8,100 nt of DNA from JBGTKH01 sp041744735 (GTDB taxonomy: Bacteria > Planctomycetota > Planctomycetia > Pirellulales > Pirellulaceae): positions 1-8,100 of the forward strand of contig JBGTKH010000102.1 of the NCBI GenBank assembly GCA_041744735.1, written 5' to 3'. The notes below the pieces were generated by a model that saw only the letters and a program-made list of their open reading frames with translations, was not told where the DNA came from and ran no database searches. Shown here in pieces: positions 1 to 6,073 of the stretch (within the stretch, counting starts at the first letter, position 1; every line of letters starts with the position of its first letter). A program made the position numbers and the translations under genes.

Positions 1-998
1 AGCTCTTGCCGCGCTCCGCCACCCAACAAACGCCCAAAGCTCTTGGCGAAAGACGCTGGTGTGCGACCCCGATCAGCATCTCCCTGTTGACTATTTGGTG
101 CTCCGAGGCATAGTCCAACATGCAGCCACGGCCGAATGGCAATCTCCCGCCCTGATTCAAGTTCGTAAAGTTTCTTTCGGAATTGATGGCCGAAAATCCA
201 CGCCGGATAGTTTGCGATGACGCCGCCATCCACGTAATAACTTTCTTCGGGAGAGTGTCCAAAACTGACCGGTTGAAAAAAAACGGGAAACCCCGCTGAT
301 GCGCGAACAGCACGCGCTATGGACCAGTTTGCATAATTCGGATCGGTCGAACAAACGAGTTCAAGCCGCCGTTTCGTCACGTTCGTAACGGGTAAAAACA
401 ACGGCCTTAGAGGAGTTGCCGTCGTCAACGTCGCGAAGTCGCCAAACGTGACCTTTTCTGACCGTGGTCGATTGCGTTGAAGAAGCCTTTGGGCGTTCTC
501 GTCCAAATTCGGTGCCGTGCGCAACCATCTATCGAGGGTGTCAACCATGACCTCCCCCCGAAACAGACCACGATACTGCAAAAGGGGCCACAATTGCTTA
601 CCCGATTCTCGAGCTTTACCAAAAGTTGGTAGCCACCAGAACCAATGACGGCGCTTCGTAATCACTTTCTCGGCTTCCGCGAGCAGTGTCTCGAAACGCT
701 GCCTAAGCACAAGAAACGCTTTGAAATCGAAGGCATTGTTATGCGCATCCTTCTCGAACGGCCCCATCAATTGCGTGATCTGTCCTTGATCCGCGAGCTC
801 ACAAAATTTCTCTCTGATTTCTGCTGGCGAGTAGCCGGCCCAATGCAGCGTTGCAATGATCGCTCCCGCTGATGTGCCTGCCAACGCAATCGGAGCGATT
901 CCAGACTCAATAACCGCCTGAAGTTGCCCAAGCAGGTTGAATCCGAAGGCCCCACCGCCTTCAATCGTAACGACTGCCAAGAGCGGAAATTTAGCCAT
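1..998 (-). CDS. Patatin-like phospholipase, C-terminus cut by window edge
   Basis: Predicted Ser-Asp dyad lipid acyl hydrolase of the patatin family. The frame is open from the ATG at 998 to base 1 (332 codons), so the C-terminus is outside. All three family signatures are present in order: the glycine-rich oxyanion loop EGGGAFG (residues 13-19), the nucleophile elbow GTSAG (41-45, Ser43), and the DGG motif (257-259, Asp257) in YYVDGGVIANYP. The block AVRASAGFPVFFQPV (230-244) is also typical. No signal peptide or membrane segment is visible, so a cytosolic protein is likely. Residues 117-128 form an unusual Trp-rich basic patch (RRHWFWWLPTFG) between the two catalytic halves. An in-frame ATG at 1013 is an alternative start; neither has a clear Shine-Dalgarno, and a stop lies at 1053-1055. 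The gene looks more AT-rich than its neighbour. It follows the receptor gene on the same strand after 214 bp. Substrate unknown; the family assignment is firm. Confidence 0.9.
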   Translation of the reverse strand, partial: MAKFPLLAVVTIEGGGAFGFNLLGQLQAVIESGIAPIALAGTSAGAIIATLHWAGYSPAEIREKFCELADQGQITQLMGPFEKDAHNNAFDFKAFLVLRQRFETLLAEAEKVITKRRHWFWWLPTFGKARESGKQLWPLLQYRGLFRGEVMVDTLDRWLRTAPNLDENAQRLLQRNRPRSEKVTFGDFATLTTATPLRPLFLPVTNVTKRRLELVCSTDPNYANWSIARAVRASAGFPVFFQPVSFGHSPEESYYVDGGVIANYPAWIFGHQFRKKLYELESGREIAIRPWLHVGLCLGAPNSQQGDADRGRTPASFAKSFGRLLGGGARQE

Positions 999-1212
999 GA
1001 GTGCGGTCACCATCCGAAGTCGGCGAAGAATGTCATCGGGAGCTGCAAACGGCTAGTGATACAATAATCGATATGTCGCATCATCACAAGCAACGTTTTC
1101 ATCGTGGCCAGCGGCATCGTCCGTTTCTCTGGTATTCCATCTTGGGTCGCGGCGATGGTGTCTTCCTGTTCGTGTTGAGCGAGTCTCGCCCGACTTTGCC
1201 CAGAGGCACCGC

Positions 1213-3414
1213 TCAATAATACCGTGTGAGCGTGAAGCGGGCCTGGGTGGGGTCGAGCGTGCGGATGAGGAAATCGTTTTCGAAGAATTTTTTGGCGTCG
1301 TCGCGGGGGAGGAAATCGTTTTCAAAGAACGTTTCCGCGGCGTCGCGGGAACCGAAGACGTTGAAGACGTCGACGGCGAAGTCCCATTGGCCGCGACGCC
1401 AGCCGACCTCCAGATTCGCCACCTCGACCGAACTGGAGCGGTCGCTGTTGTCTTCCACCAGCGGGCGCGGGCTGAAGTGGCGGAACCAGAGCCGGCCGTA
1501 GAGGCCGTTGTCCAGTCGCATCGTCGGGCCGGTGCTCAAGATGCTGCTCAGCGATTGCGGGATGCGTTTGCCGTTGGTGAACCGGACGTGAGCCCACGCC
1601 CAATCGACGTCCCATGTCAGCCAATCGAACAGATAGAACGAGTTGTTCCACTCCACGCCGTAACGGCGGCTGGGGCCGCGGGCCTCGAACGCGCCTTCTT
1701 CAGCGTCGAAGACCATCTCCGACTGAAACTCTTGATACCACACGGCGACGGTTGTGTCCCAGCCGTCGCACGCTTCCCTGCGCAGCCCGACCTCGGCACT
1801 TTCGGTGCGGGCCAACGCGGTCGTGGGCATCATCCGATCGAACAGTCCGCGGGCGTCGTTGCTGTGAAAGCCTGTGCCAAGGTTCAGGAAATACTCGGTG
1901 TCGGCCCACGGACCAAGGACCAAGGAGAACTTTGGGTTGACGAGCCCAGCCGACCGATCGCCGCTGCCGGTGCGGTCGAGCAGGTTGACGACATCGAATT
2001 GAAATATGTCACCGCGCACGCCGACGTCCGTGCGAGCCCAGTCGGTCCACTGCGTATGGTTCGACACGTAGGGCGAGACTGTAAAGATATTGACACGATG
2101 GCTAGTCTCTGTCATCAGCAGGACGCGGCGATCGGTATTGTCGCGCCGCAGACGATTGATGAAGTCGTCGCGAATCTGCAAACCGAAAGTCCAGGGCGAA
2201 GGACAACCACCGAGACACGTGTCGACCTCACGCGCGATGTTCACGCCCGTCGTCAATCGCCCGTCGGGCTGAAATACCTGCTCGTCCAGTTGCTGCTGCT
2301 CCGGGTTGATATAGATGTCGAAGCGGTCGTAGATCGCATAGACGTTTGCCGTCCAACGGCCGCCGCCATCCTCCCGCCAATACTCGGTGTTCCAACTGAA
2401 TCGCGATTCACGGCCGCCGGTGGTCGGGTCGAAATTGCTGAAGCGGCCGTTGGCCAGGATATTGGAGAGCAACTGCGGCTCGGTGGAAAACCAGTCGGCG
2501 TGATAGGCCATCAGCGACGTCGACGTGCCTTCACACTCGTCGCCCGCTGTGTACTTGATCAACCCCTTGAAGCGTTTCTCGTTCTGCGCGAATTGAAAAG
2601 CGTTGTCGAAGTACGACAGGTCCGCCGCGTACAGCAGTTCGCCGCCGCGCGACGGGCCCGAACTGGCGACCACCCCTCGTGCCCAGCCGTATTGTCCGGC
2701 GCTCAGGCGATTGATCGATTCCGGCAGCGTGCGAGCCAGCCGAATCTTGGCGGCGCCGAGGGTCGAGAAGTCGCCCAGGTCGGCATAGTACGAACCCTTG
2801 CGATACTCGACGACTTCGATCACTTCGGGAATCAGAAAGTTGATGTTGGCCAAACCCTGGGCATGAGCGTGCGTGGGCTGGTTGATCGGCACGTCGTCCA
2901 CAAAGACGGCAAAGTCGGTACCGTGTTCAACGTTCACGCCGCGGACGTAGTAGACACCGGCGTCCGCGCCGGTATTTTCCATGGTGCTGGCAAAGCCGGG
3001 GATTAGATCAAGAACGTTGGTCGGGGCGATCAACGGCATGGTGGATAAGTCATCGCGCCCAAATACGCCCGCAGATGCGGCCGGCGCGATGCCGAGCAAG
3101 CTGTCGCCGCGGTTGGTCGGCCCGGCAGCTTCAAAGCCTGGAAAACTTGGCAGCGCGATCGCCGGTTCCGCCTCGACCACAGTTTCCGGCAGCTCGGGTA
3201 CGTCTGTTCGCGGTTGAATTGCCGGCTGATCGGTGAGCAAGAACCGCACGCTGCCGTCAAGATTCCCGATGGCGTCCTGCGACCAAACGACACTCGCCCA
3301 GCACCATGCAGCGGCACACAGCGACACTGCACCAATCGCGCGGCAGAGCACGTGCCATGAGCCGGCCGACATGGGGCGCGTAGCGAACGACACGGATCGA
3401 TCTGTGCACGGCAT
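1213..3414 (-). CDS. TonB-dependent outer-membrane receptor
   Basis: Predicted 22-strand outer-membrane barrel with an N-terminal plug, importing a ligand with energy from TonB. The 733-residue length is normal for the family. A hydrophobic signal segment lies at about residues 25-44, with likely cleavage near WSQDA. A TonB-box-like ETVVEAE follows at 77-83. The plug covers roughly 133-228 and contains YYVRGVNVEHG, VDDVPINQPTHAHAQG and a YRKGSYYADLGDFST block, all typical of plug domains. The rest alternates aromatic and charged strands and ends in RFTLTRYY, a terminal-strand pattern for barrel assembly. I chose ATG 3414 because GGAG lies 8 nt upstream; a GTG at 3465 extends the frame without support, and ATG 3372 is also possible. 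Residues 689-716 carry a 14-residue tandem repeat. TonB lies upstream on the same strand and a Cys/His-rich secreted protein beyond it, which suggests a metal ligand, but no substrate-specific motif was recognised. Confidence 0.93.
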   Translation of the reverse strand: MPCTDRSVSFATRPMSAGSWHVLCRAIGAVSLCAAAWCWASVVWSQDAIGNLDGSVRFLLTDQPAIQPRTDVPELPETVVEAEPAIALPSFPGFEAAGPTNRGDSLLGIAPAASAGVFGRDDLSTMPLIAPTNVLDLIPGFASTMENTGADAGVYYVRGVNVEHGTDFAVFVDDVPINQPTHAHAQGLANINFLIPEVIEVVEYRKGSYYADLGDFSTLGAAKIRLARTLPESINRLSAGQYGWARGVVASSGPSRGGELLYAADLSYFDNAFQFAQNEKRFKGLIKYTAGDECEGTSTSLMAYHADWFSTEPQLLSNILANGRFSNFDPTTGGRESRFSWNTEYWREDGGGRWTANVYAIYDRFDIYINPEQQQLDEQVFQPDGRLTTGVNIAREVDTCLGGCPSPWTFGLQIRDDFINRLRRDNTDRRVLLMTETSHRVNIFTVSPYVSNHTQWTDWARTDVGVRGDIFQFDVVNLLDRTGSGDRSAGLVNPKFSLVLGPWADTEYFLNLGTGFHSNDARGLFDRMMPTTALARTESAEVGLRREACDGWDTTVAVWYQEFQSEMVFDAEEGAFEARGPSRRYGVEWNNSFYLFDWLTWDVDWAWAHVRFTNGKRIPQSLSSILSTGPTMRLDNGLYGRLWFRHFSPRPLVEDNSDRSSSVEVANLEVGWRRGQWDFAVDVFNVFGSRDAAETFFENDFLPRDDAKKFFENDFLIRTLDPTQARFTLTRYY
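1267..1350 (-). repeat. In-frame 42-bp tandem duplication in receptor gene
   Basis: Two adjacent 42-bp units (1309-1350 and 1267-1308) match at 35 of 42 positions and keep the reading frame. They encode SRDAAETFFENDFL and PRDDAKKFFENDFL, 10 of 14 residues identical. They lie just before the final barrel strand of the TonB-dependent receptor, where a periplasmic turn or external loop would be lengthened by one unit. Confidence 0.9.
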
Positions 3415-3602
3415 GCGATGAACTCCGACGCGGATTACCAACCGTGGTCCGACCAAGATCCTCACTGGAATATGCCATCACAAATCGGACAATCGCTACG
3501 TCCGTGATGATCGAACTTTGCGGAAGGGCCAGAGAATTCGTGACAACTGCTGCAATCGCGCCAGCATAACCCGCAAACTTGGCGCAGCTTGTCTGACTCC
3601 GA
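3415..3602. other. Leader of the receptor gene, no gene seen
   Basis: This stretch separates the receptor start from the inverted-repeat element. Only short frames without recognisable product cross it. On the minus strand GGAG sits 8 nt before the ATG at 3414 and is a plausible ribosome-binding site. I found no convincing -35/-10 pair here, so the receptor may depend on read-through from TonB. Confidence 0.5.
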
Positions 3603-3809
3603 CGTAGCTGAATTTGAAAAAAATCAGCCCGATTTGCAGATTCAGGCAGTGTCCCAACTTTGTGTTGCTGATGAGAATGAACGGAGGGTGGCTGGGGCTG
3701 AGTCCGCGAAGCCCCAGCTTGCAACGTACTGGGGCTTCGCGGACTCAGCCCCAGCCACCCAAAGCTGCTCAGCAACACGATGTTGGGACACTACCCAAAT
3801 TCAGCTACG
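3603..3809. repeat. Large imperfect inverted repeat between tonB and receptor
   Basis: The core is a perfect 32-bp inverted repeat (3686-3717 with 3729-3760) around an 11-nt loop. Matching blocks continue outward: gtgttgctga (3662-3671) with its complement at 3769-3778, agtgtcccaac (3648-3658) with 3782-3792, and cgtagctgaatttg (3603-3616) with 3796-3809. The left arm holds about 28 extra bases between the last two blocks. The right end overlaps the 3' end of the TonB gene and contains its TAG stop (3805-3807). It looks like a dispersed, MITE- or REP-type planctomycete repeat; that it is multicopy is inference. In the mRNA it would form a very stable hairpin between the two cistrons. No U-tract follows on either strand, so it is not a classical terminator. 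Confidence 0.9.
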
Positions 3810-4638
3810 AACCCGCGGCGATGCGGAATGTGACGGGGATACGAACTTCGCGTGTGATCGCGGACCCGTTTCCCGTTGGCTCGAACCGCCACCGCGAAAC
3901 GGCTTGGCGAGCGGCTTCGTCCAGAGCAACAGAACCGCTCGATTGCTCGACGACCAACGCAGCGACGCTGCCGCGCCAGTCGATGGTGGCCAGGAAAATG
4001 ACTCGCCCCGTGATCCGCGCCGCCCGTTGTGCCGCTGGGTAAGTGGGAGGCGGGTTGTAGACGACGCGCGGCGGACTGTCTGCGATCATCGTCGCCACTG
4101 ATTCGACGGGGACGGTATGCGCGACGGTCGCGATCGGCGGAACTTTGGTCAACACCGCGCGAGGCACGACAGCCCGTGTCGGCGGCGGCACGTTTTGAAC
4201 AAGTGGGCGCGAATCGTGTAAAGGCATCGGCGAGGGCGCGATGACCGGCGAATCCTCGCCGACAACTTCAACTTCTAGCGGGTCGTGTTGGTGTTCCAGT
4301 TCCACCTGCGGGACGGTCACCGGCAGAGGCTTTAGTTCCGCCGGTGGCTGAATCTCGAACTGAGTTTCGATAACCTGCGGATCTGTCTCGTCGGACTTGG
4401 CCACGGTAAGGCAAACGACCGCGGTCCGCGATTCAAGTGGCAGCGGCTTCCAATGAAAGTCTGCTGTCGTACCCAACACGAACAGCCCGATGATCAGTCC
4501 AAAAATGTGCAAACCGAGACTGGCAGCCCACGACCACAGCGGCCCGCGGTCACGGCGCGGTCCAGGCACCTCTGGCAATGTCACGATGGCATAGGGTGAC
4601 GGCTGCTGGATCGCCGGTTCGTCGATTGGAGCCGACAT
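3805..4638 (-). CDS. tonB: TonB-family energy transducer
   Basis: Predicted inner-membrane-anchored protein that spans the periplasm and passes proton-motive energy from an ExbB/ExbD motor to outer-membrane receptors. From ATG 4638 it has 277 residues. A cytoplasmic N-terminus is followed by one membrane segment at about 34-56 (WSWAASLGLHIFGLIIGLFVLG), then a Pro-rich linker at about 95-200 with many acidic and PPP stretches, and a TonB C-terminal domain at about 195-274. That domain shows YPAAQRAARITGRV, IDWRGSV, SSGSVALDEAARQAVSRWRFEP and VRIPVTF, all classic for the TonB C-terminal family. A GTG-initiated extension to 4812 exists but precedes the natural anchor by too much and lacks similarity, so I reject it; the ribosome-binding site of the chosen start is weak (GGA very close to the ATG). 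The stop codon lies inside the inverted repeat that separates it from its probable partner receptor. No exbB or exbD gene is visible. Confidence 0.92.
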   Translation of the reverse strand: MSAPIDEPAIQQPSPYAIVTLPEVPGPRRDRGPLWSWAASLGLHIFGLIIGLFVLGTTADFHWKPLPLESRTAVVCLTVAKSDETDPQVIETQFEIQPPAELKPLPVTVPQVELEHQHDPLEVEVVGEDSPVIAPSPMPLHDSRPLVQNVPPPTRAVVPRAVLTKVPPIATVAHTVPVESVATMIADSPPRVVYNPPPTYPAAQRAARITGRVIFLATIDWRGSVAALVVEQSSGSVALDEAARQAVSRWRFEPTGNGSAITREVRIPVTFRIAAGS

Positions 4639-4911
4639 GATCCAGGCGCACGACGACGCGATGCCTTCAGAATTCAGTTCTGTCGCTTGTTGAAAAATCA
4701 CAATGGTTACTCCCGCGTCAGCACAAAATTGGCTCCGCTGACAGACGCAGACGGCTGGGTTGGTCGGACCATGTGGCCGCTGCGCTGTGCAGCGGAGTTT
4801 TTGCCTGCGCACGGCAGAACATGCGCAACGTCACTCAGAACACTCAGAGACTGGGGAGCTTTCAGCAGCCGCGCAACATAATCGCGATGAAGACACCCCG
4901 CTGGCGAGCGA
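4639..4911. other. Spacer between Cys/His-rich gene and tonB, small hairpin
   Basis: This 273-bp spacer shows no convincing gene. It holds a 7-bp stem with a 5-nt loop (4777-4783 with 4789-4795), without a T-tract in either direction. A long leader of this kind leaves room for an internal promoter or attenuation for tonB, but I could not identify a specific signal. Confidence 0.4.
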
Positions 4912-5307
4912 TCAGACAACGTGCGGCGGACCGCGGGCGGAATATGCCCGAGACACGAGAGCGGGACGAGCGTGAGAAGTGTCCTGCAATCCCTCTGGCC
5001 GGACCTCGGCTTCTGCCAGACTTAGGTCGGCGCGAGTGTCGACCTGACCCTTGATGTAGAACTGGCAAATAGCACAGTCATCCGAGTGACTGTGCCCTGC
5101 GGATTGCAAGCCTTCGCTGTGCGGCAGTTCAACGTGGCTGTGCGAGCAGCAACCTTTGGCCGCGGTCCCCGCGGCTTGGGAGCACGCGATGGATTGATCG
5201 GGCCCATGAGCGACGGACGCCAGATGCAGCGCCCGGCCACCCAATAGCGCAACACTTAACGTGGAAAGGAGAAACCAAGCCAGAATCTTCGAGCGAAGTC
5301 GTTTCAT
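4912..5307 (-). CDS. Small secreted Cys/His-rich protein, DUF2946-like
   Basis: This 131-residue protein starts with MKRLRSK and a hydrophobic stretch (about 8-30), a good signal peptide or anchor, so it should act in the periplasm or at the envelope. The mature part has five cysteines (42, 53, 54, 78, 81) and clustered histidines (56, 58, 63, 72, 74), including CCSHSH, GHSHSDD and a CAIC (CxxC) motif at 78-81. It ends in an ARGPP motif before a short tail. This layout resembles the DUF2946-type proteins often found beside TonB-dependent receptors and thought to relate to copper or other metals; I recall this association from the family and cannot verify it here. It lies first in the minus-strand cluster with TonB and its receptor, 33 nt behind a good promoter. 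The metal-binding role is inference. The ATG at 5307 has no clear Shine-Dalgarno. Confidence 0.75.
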   Translation of the reverse strand: MKRLRSKILAWFLLSTLSVALLGGRALHLASVAHGPDQSIACSQAAGTAAKGCCSHSHVELPHSEGLQSAGHSHSDDCAICQFYIKGQVDTRADLSLAEAEVRPEGLQDTSHARPALVSRAYSARGPPHVV

Positions 5308-5346
5308 AGAACACGCCGATCAGGATGGCGATCCGACCATGGGCTC

Positions 5347-5374
5347 ATTATGGGCGGATGGGCGAGGGTGTCAA
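5347..5374 (-). promoter_or_regulatory. Sigma70-type promoter for the Cys/His-tonB-receptor cluster
   Basis: On the minus strand a perfect TTGACA (5369-5374) is followed after 16 bp by CATAAT (5347-5352), five of six matches to TATAAT. A start near 5340 would give a leader of about 33 nt to the ATG at 5307. Three copies of GCCCAT lie within and just after this promoter, a possible operator pattern. Prediction from consensus only. Confidence 0.6.
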
Positions 5375-5379
5375 GAGAC

Positions 5380-5513
5380 TGTAGGCGAGTGTAGTGATAC
5401 CATTTGATTCCTTAGTAGGTAGGATGGACGGCCTCGTCCGTCCGATGTTTCGCGCGGACTCCTGGTCGGACGAAGGCGTCCAACCTACAAATGGAGTCAC
5501 TATGTAGGCGAGT
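5380..5513. mobile_element. MITE-like palindromic element with 11-bp flanking direct repeats
   Basis: A 112-bp segment (5391-5502) begins and ends with terminal inverted repeats of 15 bp (5392-5406 against 5488-5502, two mismatches). It is flanked by identical 11-bp direct repeats tgtaggcgagt (5380-5390 and 5503-5513), as expected of a target-site duplication. Inside is a second inverted repeat, 5419-5443 against 5464-5488 (21 of 25 matching), so the whole element folds into one hairpin. It has no coding capacity. The right direct repeat is part of a hairpin (5508-5528) that would be intact without the insertion. The direct repeats could instead belong to the repeat family itself. Confidence 0.6.
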
Positions 5514-5552
5514 CTCTCCGAGACTCGCAATTTCCGGTCTCGGAGAGACCGG
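5508..5552. repeat. Paired REP-like hairpins
   Basis: Two short palindromes sit side by side: 9-bp arms 5508-5516/5520-5528 with loop tcc, and 8-bp arms 5534-5541/5545-5552 with loop gga. The 13-base core of the first (5512-5524) is the exact reverse complement of the core of the second (5537-5549), so they can fold singly or with each other. This resembles paired REP or BIME units. No gene product is encoded. Confidence 0.75.
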
Positions 5553-5662
5553 ACTTAGGTGAAACGTCAAATTCAGAGTTCATGGAACCGAAGGTGGGCC
5601 TTTCGCGTCGAACAAGCGGGTGAGGTTCGTGCTGGCAGCCGTTGAATTGAAAGGGTTAAGAC

Positions 5663-5683
5663 GGACGGATTGGCAATCCGTCC
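5663..5683. repeat. Short perfect hairpin, REP-like
   Basis: Ten-base arms (5663-5672 and 5674-5683) surround a single central base, reading as GGACGGATT followed by its complement. No T-run follows on either strand, so it is not a simple intrinsic terminator. It has the look of a dispersed intergenic palindrome; copy number cannot be judged here. Confidence 0.6.
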
Positions 5684-6073
5684 TACTCGGTTGCTGGTGC
5701 GGAACGCCCGCTTGCGTTACGGGTTATAGAACGTAGCATCTATGGACGCCGCTCCCATTGCCACGGGGTGGGCCAGCAGGTGTCACGGATGGAATAAACG
5801 GTCCCCTCCCACCGCGGAAACTGCCGAAAAGGCAAAGATTTCCTCCGACACAGTAGACTCGTCGTGGACTCCGTTTAATGTAGAAATTGGTCGATATTCG
5901 GGCGGCCGTAAGGTACCGTTGACGAGAAGAGGCAATTCTCACAGCCAGCGTCGCCGGTGCCGGTTATCGGCAAGGGTCGCCCACTGACCGCCGATTCTCA
6001 TCCCGTTCGATGTTCGTCGTTTCCCGCTTCCAGCTTTCACCAATCAGGCCGCACTACCGGAAAAAACGAGAAA
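5684..6073. other. Gene-free upstream region of the surface-protein gene
   Basis: About 390 bp with no supported gene. Short frames cross it but show no recognisable domain or start signal. A 24-base stretch at 5705-5728, with CCCG/CGGG arms around cttgcgtta, looks like another dispersed planctomycete repeat. I found no convincing promoter for the plus-strand gene; the only nearby signal is a GAG 3 nt before its ATG. Confidence 0.45.

Noticed and set aside
999..1212. Minus-strand frame of 69 codons (1007-1216) between receptor and patatin genes
   Set aside because: It begins with TTG, overlaps the receptor stop, shows no motif and runs into the patatin start region in another frame; more likely untranslated spacer.
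1387..3006. Long plus-strand open frame of 539 codons
   Set aside because: It lies entirely antisense to the TonB-dependent receptor, encodes low-complexity Arg/Ala/Val-rich sequence with no domain, and is the expected shadow of a GC-rich gene.
3415..3465. GTG start at 3465 for the receptor
   Set aside because: It only lengthens the region before the signal peptide; the ATG at 3414 has a GGAG ribosome-binding site at suitable spacing.
3686..3760. Strong hairpin considered as an intrinsic terminator
   Set aside because: No T-run follows the stem on either strand, so it does not meet the criteria for a Rho-independent terminator.
3589..4101. Plus-strand frames across the inverted repeat, and a minus-strand one at 3257-3778
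   Set aside because: The shared 'GWLGLSPRSPS' and 'ASRTQPQPP' peptides come from translating the two arms of the inverted repeat; no independent coding evidence.
4639..4812. N-terminal extension of TonB from a GTG at 4812
   Set aside because: It adds 58 residues with no similarity to the family before the usual short cytoplasmic segment; the ATG at 4638 gives a normal TonB.
5370..5690. Cluster of short repeats considered as a CRISPR array
   Set aside because: The repeats are palindromes of different sequence and irregular spacing, with no unit repeated at spacer-sized intervals.
5742..5987. Plus-strand frame of 81 codons in the intergenic region
   Set aside because: Composition is non-protein-like, there is no ribosome-binding site or recognisable domain, and the region is repeat-rich.
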